IMG/VR virus record: IMGVR_UViG_3300021964_000609
Location: 1-22,116 of that record
Strand: one strand, 5' to 3'
DNA from: a virus
DNA length: 22,116 nucleotides
The position numbers and the translations under genes are program-made. The notes beneath the pieces are model-generated. The model saw only the letters and a list, made by a program, of their open reading frames with translations, was not told where the DNA came from and did no database searches. Below, one piece after another: positions 15,755 to 22,116 of the stretch. The number at the start of each line of letters is the position of its first letter. Position 1 is the stretch's first letter.

Positions 15755-15765
15755 GGACTATTTTT

Positions 15766-16128
15766 ATGGATAAAGATTCTGTACAACAAATAATAGATGT
15801 TTCTGATAAGTTAACCGTTCTAAACACTCAAAAACTTAGAGCAAAAGAAAAGTTTGAATCAAATACCATTGTTGGGTTTAATGGCGGCCTGTTCAAAGTT
15901 AATGAGTCGTTACTGGTTTATGTGTCGTATCTTTTACAAAACGGAAAGCAAGCCGACACAGTAGTTTTAGATCATAACCAAAATCCAATTTTATTAAAAA
16001 GTGTTAGAGATTTTAATAACACGATCCAAGACGCTTATTATTCTGCTCTTGACATATATCATAACGACATTAAAGAACTTGACAGATTAAAAAATAGTGT
16101 AACAAGATATTTTGATCTGGAGTCATAA
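15766..16128 (+). CDS. Small protein of unknown function, first gene of cassette
   Basis: 120 residues; ATG with AAAGGA eight bases upstream, part of which lies in the right arm of an inverted repeat. No family is recognised. The protein is mostly helical by composition. It has an N-terminal charged helix (residues 1-32), a middle segment VGFNGGLFKVNESLLVYVSY that might form a short beta hairpin, and a C-terminal helix rich in K, D and L (NDIKELDRLKNSVTRYFDLE) that could be a coiled coil. No membrane segment or signal peptide is visible. Its stop overlaps the start of the next gene by one base (TAATG), so it is probably in one operon with the glycosyltransferase-like genes. Function is not inferable. 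Confidence 0.6.
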   Translation: MDKDSVQQIIDVSDKLTVLNTQKLRAKEKFESNTIVGFNGGLFKVNESLLVYVSYLLQNGKQADTVVLDHNQNPILLKSVRDFNNTIQDAYYSALDIYHNDIKELDRLKNSVTRYFDLES

Positions 16129-16889
16129 TGTCTAAGGGTATTTTAATATTTGCTCATAATAATGGTGAGATTGATTATCTAAGGTTAGCATCAATTTGTG
16201 CTAAACGAATTAAGAAGTATTTAGACAAGCCAGTTGCTTTGGTAACAAACCAACATGTTAAAGCAACTGAATTTGATTACATAATTGAAACTGAAATTGA
16301 TACTTCTAACACTAGAACGCTGAATAATAAAATTCAACCGTTTTTTAATACTTCAAGACTAAACGCATTTAGACTTTCTCCATTTAACGAAACTATTGTA
16401 ATAGATGTTGATTACATTGTTAGCAGTAATCTGTTGAATCAATTTTTTGAATCTAAAGAAAGTTTTCTAATGGCAAGCGGTGTAAAGAATTTACACGATT
16501 CTGAGATGGAATACGAAATGCTTGGATTAAAAATGAAATGGGCAACAACTTTATATTTCAAAAAAGACAAAGTTGCTGAAACTATTTTTAAACAAGCAAA
16601 GTTAGTAGAAGAAAATTACTTTTATTATAAAGATCTTTACAGGTTTAACGTTAGTAGTTTTAGAAATGATTATGCTTTCACAATAGCAGAACACATTGTA
16701 AAGGGGTTAGCAAAATCGGAATCTATGCCAGAAATTAATTTTCTTACATTGGCACAGGATGAAATATTATCAGTATCGGGTAATAAGTTCTTATGTTTGG
16801 TTAATAATAAGCCTTGTCTGTTTAATGGTGTTGATTTACATTTTTTTAACAAACAAACTATTTTAGATTTTGAAGAGGCATTATCGTGA
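16128..16889 (+). CDS. GT8-like glycosyltransferase (DVD motif), copy 1
   Basis: 253 residues; the ATG overlaps the previous stop by one base and has GGAG at about six bases. The N-terminus (GILIFAHNNGEIDYLRLASICAKRIK) resembles the opening beta-strand and helix of GT-A nucleotide-sugar transferases. The metal-binding DxD motif is D93-V94-D95 in ETIVIDVDYIV. Downstream, TTLYFKKDK (140-148) and NDYAFTIAEHI (180-190) align with the next gene's YSGFTYFNKSS and TDEAFSIAAKI, in the place of the acceptor-region Asp or Glu of GT8-type enzymes. A VDLHFFNK segment near the end recalls the C-terminal histidine motif of GT8. The likely reaction is sugar transfer from a nucleotide sugar; donor and acceptor are unknown. 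The family call rests on motif spacing and fold pattern only. Confidence 0.6.
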   Translation: MSKGILIFAHNNGEIDYLRLASICAKRIKKYLDKPVALVTNQHVKATEFDYIIETEIDTSNTRTLNNKIQPFFNTSRLNAFRLSPFNETIVIDVDYIVSSNLLNQFFESKESFLMASGVKNLHDSEMEYEMLGLKMKWATTLYFKKDKVAETIFKQAKLVEENYFYYKDLYRFNVSSFRNDYAFTIAEHIVKGLAKSESMPEINFLTLAQDEILSVSGNKFLCLVNNKPCLFNGVDLHFFNKQTILDFEEALS

Positions 16890-17734
16890 GAGACTTCGGA
16901 TATCTACTGATAGTAAACAATGATAAAGATGGCAAATATATGGCTATGGCCCATTTATTGGCTTCTAGTATAAAAAGAACACAGCCAACAGGATACGATA
17001 AAGTTTGTTTAATTATTGATGATAATGCTTACGCTAAGAACAAAGACATAATGTTTGATAAGATTATTATTAAGAAAGATAACTTTGTTGGCTGGGATCA
17101 AAGAAACTTTATGATAGATTATTCACCTTACACACATACAGTTTGTTTAGATGTTGATATGTTCTTTACAAGAGATATTAGCCATTGGATTGATTATTTT
17201 GTTAATAAATCTAAAGGACTAGTAGTTACTAGCAATGTATTAAAGTTTAATAATGAACCTATTACAAATTTAAAATGCCGTCCTGGGTATAAAGAAAATA
17301 ACTTGCCAGTCTTGTACAGTGGCTTTACATATTTTAATAAAAGTTCGGCTATAGCACAAAACTTTTTTAAAGTAGTTAAGGCAATAACAAAACAAAAAGA
17401 TATTTTTAAACGTTTATATATGAGTAAAAAATATCCTCCGGAAATTGGAACAGATGAAGCATTCAGTATTGCCGCTAAAATTCTAGGTGTAGAAAAAGAT
17501 ATATCAGGAAACACAAGTTTTCCAAAGTTTGTTCATTTGAAATCTGAACTTCAAGATGTTAACATAGATTCTATTGGTGTTGATTTAGGATATTATATTG
17601 ACAAGAATATCAATATTACCATAGGCACTTTTACTCAAAACGAAATTATTCATTACAGTGAAAAGGATCTACCTATGTATGATTTAGCTGTTAAGTTTAA
17701 ATCTTTAATGTTAGAAGGAATAAAGAATGTATAA
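16886..17734 (+). CDS. GT8-like glycosyltransferase (DVD motif), copy 2
   Basis: 282 residues with a GTG start that overlaps the previous TGA stop by four bases (GTGA); GAGG lies seven bases upstream. It is a distant paralogue of the preceding gene. The order is an N-terminal Rossmann-like strand (GYLLIVNNDKDGKYMAMAHL), a second strand (DKVCLIIDDNAYAKNKD), the DxD motif D89-V90-D91 in THTVCLDVDMFF, a YSGFTYFNKSS strand (144-154), and GTDEAFSIAAKILG (188-201) with a likely acceptor-site Asp and Glu. The length and motif order fit a GT-A fold of the GT8-like type. The acceptor is unknown; tail fibres, other virion proteins and host glycans are all possible. The next gene overlaps its 3' end by eight bases, indicating a polycistronic unit. 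Confidence 0.62.
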   Translation: MRDFGYLLIVNNDKDGKYMAMAHLLASSIKRTQPTGYDKVCLIIDDNAYAKNKDIMFDKIIIKKDNFVGWDQRNFMIDYSPYTHTVCLDVDMFFTRDISHWIDYFVNKSKGLVVTSNVLKFNNEPITNLKCRPGYKENNLPVLYSGFTYFNKSSAIAQNFFKVVKAITKQKDIFKRLYMSKKYPPEIGTDEAFSIAAKILGVEKDISGNTSFPKFVHLKSELQDVNIDSIGVDLGYYIDKNINITIGTFTQNEIIHYSEKDLPMYDLAVKFKSLMLEGIKNV

Positions 17735-18257
17735 AATACTTTATGACAACGTAGGAAACATTGTAGAATTTACAAAAGTAATGAGTCATGAAATAAAAGG
17801 TCTTAACTCTGCTGTGGTTCCGGAACAGTTTACTCCTATGTTAGTTTCAGTTGATAGTGGCAATAGACCGTTAGATGAGTTTAAAGTAGATATTAATAGT
17901 AAAGATACTGTAATAATTGATACACGTAAGCCTGTAGTTTATCTAGATAAACAAATAAACAAAATAGTACAAATTTTTCCAAAGCAAACTGATAAAATTG
18001 ATTTAGATATTGTAATACAAACAATTGATAGCAGACCTCATATTGTAGTAACATCTAAACATGAAGTGGATCGAAAATTTTCAATTTATCTAACAAAAAA
18101 AGAAAATGTGAATTACCTATATCAATGTTTTAATTGTGAAACAAATTCAACAAATGTATTTGAAGTAGATCAAATAGATTATAGAAAATTATTTAATAAC
18201 GAATTTTCTTTATATTACAGAAAGATATTTAATAAATCAGGATACAGCATACAATGA
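17727..18257 (+). CDS. Unknown 176-residue cassette protein
   Basis: ATG with AAGGA about eight bases upstream, overlapping the previous gene by eight bases. I do not recognise a family. The protein has no signal peptide or membrane segment. It appears beta-rich, with repeated short strands (VVYLDKQINKIVQIFP, DLDIVIQTIDSRPHIVVTS, KFSIYLTKKENVNYLYQ), a CFNCETNSTNVF segment with two cysteines, and a basic, aromatic C-terminus (LFNNEFSLYYRKIFNKSGY). The two cysteines alone are not enough to call a zinc site. It lies between two pairs of transferase-like genes with overlaps on both sides. It is therefore presumably needed with them, perhaps as an acceptor, scaffold or adaptor; this is inference. 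Confidence 0.6.
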   Translation: MYKILYDNVGNIVEFTKVMSHEIKGLNSAVVPEQFTPMLVSVDSGNRPLDEFKVDINSKDTVIIDTRKPVVYLDKQINKIVQIFPKQTDKIDLDIVIQTIDSRPHIVVTSKHEVDRKFSIYLTKKENVNYLYQCFNCETNSTNVFEVDQIDYRKLFNNEFSLYYRKIFNKSGYSIQ

Positions 18258-19162
18258 AAATACAAGACTTAGATATTATTTTTATAAGTTATGACGAGCC
18301 CAATGCTGAAGAAAACTGGGCAAACTTAAAAAATATTGTTCCTTGGGCAAAGCGTGTTCACGGAGTAAAAGGTAGCGACAATGCTCACAAAGAAGCTGCA
18401 AAATTAAGCGATACTGATTGGTTTGTTGGAGTTGACGGCGATAATATAATTGATCCAGAGTTTTTAAAAATTACAATAAAAGACATTCCTAGAGTAAATT
18501 GTTATAGCTGGTGCGGAAAGAATAATATTAACAATCTTGTGTATGGAAATGGTGGATTAAAAATTTGGAAAAAAGATTTTGTTCTTAATATGAAAACGCA
18601 TGAAGCCGCTGATACTGATGTAGCACAAGTAGATTTCTGTTGGGAAGACGGCTATCAAAATTTTCCACAATCTTTTAGTACAACAGTTATTAACAAAACA
18701 CCACACCAGGCGTGGCGAGCAGGGTTTAGGGAAGGTGTTAAGATGCTAACAGTTAAAGGAATCTTACCACCAGTAGATACTCTTAAACAAACAACCCACT
18801 GGCAAAACTTACATAGACTTAGAGTATGGAGTTCTATTGGTAGTCACGTTGAAAATGGCAATTATGCTATACTTGGAGCAAGGATGGGAACATTAATGAG
18901 TTACAGTGATTGGAATTACATTAATGTGCGTGATTTTACAGAATTGGATAATATTTTTGATCGAGAAGTTAAAAGTTTATCAGAGTACGATGTTTTAGAA
19001 AAGATAACAAGTTTAGGAAAGAGAATTAAACAAGAAGTTGGATTACATTGGGCGTACTTTGATGTTGATCAAAGTTTACACATGATCGAATTATATCATG
19101 AAGCAATTCAATTAGGAAATACGTATTATAACAAGGAACAAATATGGACAAGTGGTTCTTAA
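18254..19162 (+). CDS. GT-A-like transferase with DGD motif
   Basis: 302 residues; ATG overlaps the previous stop by four bases (ATGA). The N-terminal half resembles a GT-A fold. It has LDIIFISYDEPNAEENW (residues 6-22), then a strand to WAKRVHGVKGSDNAHKEAA (31-49), then DWFVGVDGDNII with the candidate metal-binding D61-G62-D63. VYGNGGLKIWKKD follows at 97-108 and HQAWRAGFREGVKML at 151-165. These blocks recur in the next gene, so the two are paralogues. I recall proteins of this type as predicted glycosyltransferases in marine T4-like phages. The C-terminal 100 residues are helical and have no recognised motif. The reaction is probably nucleotide-sugar-dependent transfer; substrate unknown. 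Confidence 0.6.
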   Translation: MKIQDLDIIFISYDEPNAEENWANLKNIVPWAKRVHGVKGSDNAHKEAAKLSDTDWFVGVDGDNIIDPEFLKITIKDIPRVNCYSWCGKNNINNLVYGNGGLKIWKKDFVLNMKTHEAADTDVAQVDFCWEDGYQNFPQSFSTTVINKTPHQAWRAGFREGVKMLTVKGILPPVDTLKQTTHWQNLHRLRVWSSIGSHVENGNYAILGARMGTLMSYSDWNYINVRDFTELDNIFDREVKSLSEYDVLEKITSLGKRIKQEVGLHWAYFDVDQSLHMIELYHEAIQLGNTYYNKEQIWTSGS

Positions 19163-19803
19163 TATACGACGATCCATTAGCTGATAGAAACTTTAAAAAA
19201 GCAAAACAAAAGTTAGATACTCTCAGCGAAATAGTAACAGGAACCGGCATACATGACAGCCATCGTGCTTGTGCGTTGAAAAGCCTTACAGACAGATTCC
19301 TAGTACTTGATGCCGATTGTGAAATTTTAGATGACTTTAATTACACTACCTTTTTAGAACATCTAACAAGCGAAAAAAAAGTTTTTGTTTACAGAGCAAT
19401 TAATCCTGTAAACAACTTAGTATACGGCCACGGTGGAATTAAAGTATTTGATCGCAGACTGTTTAACAACAATAATGCTGTTGACATGACTACAGCGTTT
19501 GATATTGTACCGGTAGATTACATTACTAATATTCATAAGTTTAACTCTACAGCTTACCATACATGGCGTACAGCCTTTAGAGAATGTGTTAAACTAGCAA
19601 GTGGTACAGTAAAATTAAGAAATAAAAAAGATGACGAATATAGACTAACAACTTGGTGCGAAGTTTTTAACGATGTAGACTTTGCTGAATTTGCTAAACA
19701 AGGAGCATTAGCAGGACGAGAATACGGCTATAAAAACGAAGAACTTAGTAATATAAACAACTTTAAGTGGCTTAAATCAAAATTTAAGGATATAGTAAAA
19801 TAA
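19144..19803 (+). CDS. GT-A-like transferase with DAD motif (paralogue of preceding gene)
   Basis: 219 residues; ATG with AAGGA six bases upstream, inside the last 19 bases of the preceding gene. The same blocks occur in the same order as in that gene: KWFLIYDDPLADRNF, IHDSHRACALKSLTDRFLVL leading to D56-A57-D58, NLVYGHGGIKVFDRR (91-105), and AYHTWRTAFRECVKL (137-151). The glycine of DGD is replaced by alanine, but both aspartates are kept. It is about 80 residues shorter than its neighbour, mainly through loss of the middle and C-terminal segments. It may be a tandem duplicate specialised for a second acceptor or a partner subunit. The stop overlaps the next start by one base (TAATG). Confidence 0.6.
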   Translation: MDKWFLIYDDPLADRNFKKAKQKLDTLSEIVTGTGIHDSHRACALKSLTDRFLVLDADCEILDDFNYTTFLEHLTSEKKVFVYRAINPVNNLVYGHGGIKVFDRRLFNNNNAVDMTTAFDIVPVDYITNIHKFNSTAYHTWRTAFRECVKLASGTVKLRNKKDDEYRLTTWCEVFNDVDFAEFAKQGALAGREYGYKNEELSNINNFKWLKSKFKDIVK

Positions 19804-21200
19804 TGTTTTGGAAACCAGATCCGAATAAAAAGTATAAAAAGATCGCATCTCAAATTGGCAAGGGGTTTTGTACAGCGAAGTGGAATCATGTAAGTATACA
19901 TCTCCACACAGGTGATAACCATAGTTGTTACCATCCCGGTATGCACAAAGTTAGTTTAGAAGAACTAAAAGAAAATCCTAGTGCTTTACATAATAGCAAG
20001 TTTAAAAAAGAACAAAGAAAATTAATGCTTGAAGATGAGCGACCAAATGAATGTAGTTATTGCTGGGCATTAGAAGATGTCGGCGAACTTAGTGATAGAC
20101 ATTTTCGAAGTGCTGAATTTGAACAAATAGAAAAAGGAACTATAGATAAAATAAAATCTATGCCTTGGGATGCTGATGTTATGCCTAAGTATTTAGAAGT
20201 AAACTTTGGTAATGAATGTCAGATGAAATGTAGTTATTGTACTCCTAGTATCAGCAGTGCTTGGGAGAATGAATTTAATAAATTTGGCGACTATCCTTTG
20301 GATCAAAATGTAAACCGCCGACAGTATCACGCAAACAATAAAAACCGAGAACATTGGATTTATAAAGAAAAAGAAAATCCTTACATTGAAGCATTTTGGA
20401 AATGGTTTCCTGAAGTATATAAACAACTTCATACTTTGCGTATCACAGGCGGAGAACCACTGTTAAGTAGTAATGTTTTTAAAGTTATGGAATACATGGA
20501 GCAGAACCCTAATCCAAACTTAGAGTTTAGCGTTAATACTAATATGTGTGTTCCTCAACGTAATCTTAATAAATTTATTGACAAGGTTACTGTGTTAACA
20601 CAGCATAAAAAGATAGATCGTTTTCAATTGTTTACAAGTATTGATACTTGGGGAGAACAAGCAGAGTACATTAGAGATCCTATGAACATTGAACTTTGGG
20701 AAAAGAACGTCGATACATTTATGAATGCTGTTCCTAAAGCACAATGCGGACTTATGATCACCGTTAATTTCATGTCTGTGCACCGTTTTAAGGGTCTACT
20801 AGCAAAGATCTTAGAGTGGAAGCGTAAATATAACACCTTAACACATAACCGCTTTACAATGGATACTCCGTACTTAATAGAGCCTCCTCATCTTAGTTTA
20901 CAAATATTGGATGACGAGCATTTGGATGTTATGTATGACTGTTTAGAATTTATGAAACAGAATACTAAAAATTGGAATTTTAATTATTTCAGTGACACAG
21001 ATGTTACTAAATGGGAGCGTGTTATTAAATGGGCAGAAAGCAATAGATTTAAAGACTCAAAATTGATAGCACACCAATCTGATTTTATTAAATTTGTTAA
21101 TGAATACGATAAGAGACGAGGAACGAATTTTTTAAAAACGTTCCCCGAATTGACAGATTTTTATAATAAATGTGCTACTCGACTAGAGAGGAAGCCATAG
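19803..21200 (+). CDS. Radical SAM protein with N-terminal twitch-like Fe-S region
   Basis: 465 residues. The canonical radical SAM motif C139-x3-C143-x2-C146 (NECQMKCSYCTP) binds the SAM-activating 4Fe-4S cluster, and RITGGEPLL (213-221) supplies the SAM-binding GGE motif. SIDTWGEQAEYIR (279-291) is typical of the barrel. Before the core, C23, C42 (SCYHPG), C84 and C87 (ECSYCWALEDVG) form a twitch-like set of auxiliary-cluster cysteines. This matches the family named twitch domain-containing radical SAM protein (N-terminal twitch), known from marine phages and bacteria. Members of radical SAM families with auxiliary clusters often modify peptides, sugars or nucleosides; the substrate here is unknown. 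It is the last gene of the overlapping cassette. Its 3' end overlaps the convergent thyX by 26 bases. Confidence 0.88.
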   Translation: MFWKPDPNKKYKKIASQIGKGFCTAKWNHVSIHLHTGDNHSCYHPGMHKVSLEELKENPSALHNSKFKKEQRKLMLEDERPNECSYCWALEDVGELSDRHFRSAEFEQIEKGTIDKIKSMPWDADVMPKYLEVNFGNECQMKCSYCTPSISSAWENEFNKFGDYPLDQNVNRRQYHANNKNREHWIYKEKENPYIEAFWKWFPEVYKQLHTLRITGGEPLLSSNVFKVMEYMEQNPNPNLEFSVNTNMCVPQRNLNKFIDKVTVLTQHKKIDRFQLFTSIDTWGEQAEYIRDPMNIELWEKNVDTFMNAVPKAQCGLMITVNFMSVHRFKGLLAKILEWKRKYNTLTHNRFTMDTPYLIEPPHLSLQILDDEHLDVMYDCLEFMKQNTKNWNFNYFSDTDVTKWERVIKWAESNRFKDSKLIAHQSDFIKFVNEYDKRRGTNFLKTFPELTDFYNKCATRLERKP

Positions 21201-21846
21201 GAAAAATTTTAGCAATAACTTGGGCACAAGCATGTGCTATTTCCATGTGTTCTTTTTGTGTTCCATTAGCACCACGCAATTCAATATAATGAATCCAACT
21301 ACGTAAAGAACCATTCATATACAATCGTGTTTTAGTACAACCTTCTGGTAGTACAGCACGAGCTTGCTCTTTAGCAATCCCGTTATCAATAGCCCACTCG
21401 TATGCTTTTTTAGCGGCATTGATAACATCACGCTGTTGGTTCTCCCATCGAGCGTGTAAATCTATATCGTCAGTTTCAATTGAATTTTGTCGATTCTTTT
21501 CGTCTTGTAGTCGTGCTTCACGAATAACAAATTGGTCACCAAACTCTTTTGGATCAGCATAACGCTGACTAAACTCTTGAAAACTAAAACTACGATGTCG
21601 CACAACTTGATGAGCAATATCCCTAGTTGTTTCAATTTCTAAGCAAGCACTTACCATTTCAAACGGTGACCAGTGTTTGTGCTTGGCAAGATAATTTAAT
21701 AACTTAGTGCTTGTTTCGGAATTAATTTGATTTGCCGGATTCGATACTCGGGCGCAGTAAGCAATAAGATCCTGAACGTCTTCAACGCCTTCTGCTTTAA
21801 AATCTTCATCGGGTTTTGAATAACTGATTAGTTTAACTTGTGTCAT
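21175..21846 (-). CDS. thyX: Flavin-dependent thymidylate synthase ThyX
   Basis: 223 residues, close to the normal length of the family. The ThyX signature RHR-x7-S is present as RHRSFSFQEFSQRY, residues 83-96, with S93 and R95. Upstream is KHWSPFEM (57-64), in place of the usual HxSxxEH, so the second histidine is methionine here. The C-terminal substrate-binding region has NGSLRSWIHYIELRG (178-192) with R182 and R191. The enzyme makes dTMP from dUMP using FAD, NADPH and methylenetetrahydrofolate, supplying thymidine for phage DNA synthesis. The start overlaps the upstream gene by four bases (ATGA). It is transcribed opposite to everything else in the window, and its last 26 bases overlap the radical SAM gene. 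Confidence 0.95.
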   Translation of the reverse strand: MTQVKLISYSKPDEDFKAEGVEDVQDLIAYCARVSNPANQINSETSTKLLNYLAKHKHWSPFEMVSACLEIETTRDIAHQVVRHRSFSFQEFSQRYADPKEFGDQFVIREARLQDEKNRQNSIETDDIDLHARWENQQRDVINAAKKAYEWAIDNGIAKEQARAVLPEGCTKTRLYMNGSLRSWIHYIELRGANGTQKEHMEIAHACAQVIAKIFPMASSLVE

Positions 21847-22116
21847 TTATCTCTCATTATGTTTTTTGTCTGATCTTCAACTTCTGATTTGAGCTTGGCA
21901 ATGTTAATATTAAAATTAACAGACTTAACATCTTTAGCCCATTCTTTCAACGCTGACATTAACTTAGCAACTACTTCGTCTTCATTAGCAAAAGGCAGTT
22001 GCTCAGTTATATCAACTTCCCATATACGACCGTCGTTGAATTTGATTTCAACTCCGTGAATATACCTAATAGGCATACTGCTCATATAGATGTGTTCGAA
22101 AACTTCCGGCCAGTGC
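21843..22116 (-). CDS. Conserved small protein upstream of thyX, probably partial at window edge
   Basis: A first ATG at 22085 gives 80 residues (MSSMPIRYIHGVEIKFNDGR onwards). However, the frame stays open to the window edge and reads HWPEVFEHIY before that ATG, and there is no ribosome-binding sequence in the usual place before 22085 or the next ATG at 22076. I therefore think the true start is outside the window and the gene is partial. The protein has a small beta segment (HGVEIKFNDGRIWEVDI, residues 10-26), an acidic LPFANEDEVVAKLMSALKEW helix and a charged C-terminus. Family unknown. The ATGA overlap with thyX shows the two genes form an operon. Confidence 0.6.
   Translation of the reverse strand, partial: HWPEVFEHIYMSSMPIRYIHGVEIKFNDGRIWEVDITEQLPFANEDEVVAKLMSALKEWAKDVKSVNFNINIAKLKSEVEDQTKNIMRDK

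Noticed and set aside
17194-17514. Minus-strand open frame of 106 residues
   Set aside because: It lies inside the second GT8-like gene, whose motifs are clear; no support for an antisense gene.
1-22116. CRISPR array, tRNA genes, insertion sequence, integrase or attachment site
   Set aside because: I looked for regularly spaced repeats, cloverleaf patterns, transposase motifs and flanking repeats and saw none; coding density leaves little room.

Overview
This window is an AT-rich piece of a tailed-phage genome, most likely a T4-like marine myovirus of the kind that infects SAR11 or cyanobacteria. The evidence is the class of genes and their dense packing. There is a very large beta-repeat virion protein, a family of fibre-like proteins starting MAYxINxxxG with the GKNxxGYGExxNENF signature, a phage tail-collar domain, 2OG-Fe(II) oxygenase and N-twitch radical SAM genes, and a ThyX-type thymidylate synthase. 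NATAAATA-like sequences resembling T4-type late promoters sit in several short intergenic gaps. No host gene, tRNA, integrase or photosynthesis gene is visible, so the host cannot be fixed from the sequence.

Layout. (1) Positions 1-3616: the 3' part of a large repetitive virion protein, then a smaller virion-associated protein. (2) Positions 3619-14423: an adhesin array of five tandem paralogous fibre-like proteins sharing an N-terminal attachment module but with four different kinds of C-terminal tip. Three small genes are interleaved with them: a probable fibre-assembly helper, a 2OG-Fe(II) oxygenase and an unknown small protein. (3) Positions 14450-15700: a 416-residue protein that is probably structural. 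(4) Positions 15701-15765: a short gap with an inverted repeat. (5) Positions 15766-21200: a tight, mostly overlapping plus-strand cassette. It holds a small unknown protein, two GT8-like proteins, an unknown 176-residue protein, two paralogous GT-A-like proteins carrying DGD and DAD motifs, and a radical SAM enzyme with an N-terminal auxiliary Fe-S (twitch-like) region. (6) Positions 21175-22116: a minus-strand pair, thyX and an upstream unknown gene that runs off the window edge. Its end converges on and overlaps the radical SAM gene.

How it fits together. Regions 1-3 look like late genes building the baseplate or fibre end of the virion. They appear to be expressed from several late promoters that overlap the stop codons of preceding genes. 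Regions 4-5 look like a separate transcription unit encoding a sugar or small-molecule modification pathway whose target is unknown. The array of mosaic fibres next to an oxygenase and a glycosyltransferase/radical-SAM cassette is the most interesting aspect of the window. thyX belongs to the nucleotide-metabolism side of the genome and faces the structural block.

There is no gene-free stretch longer than 100 bases.
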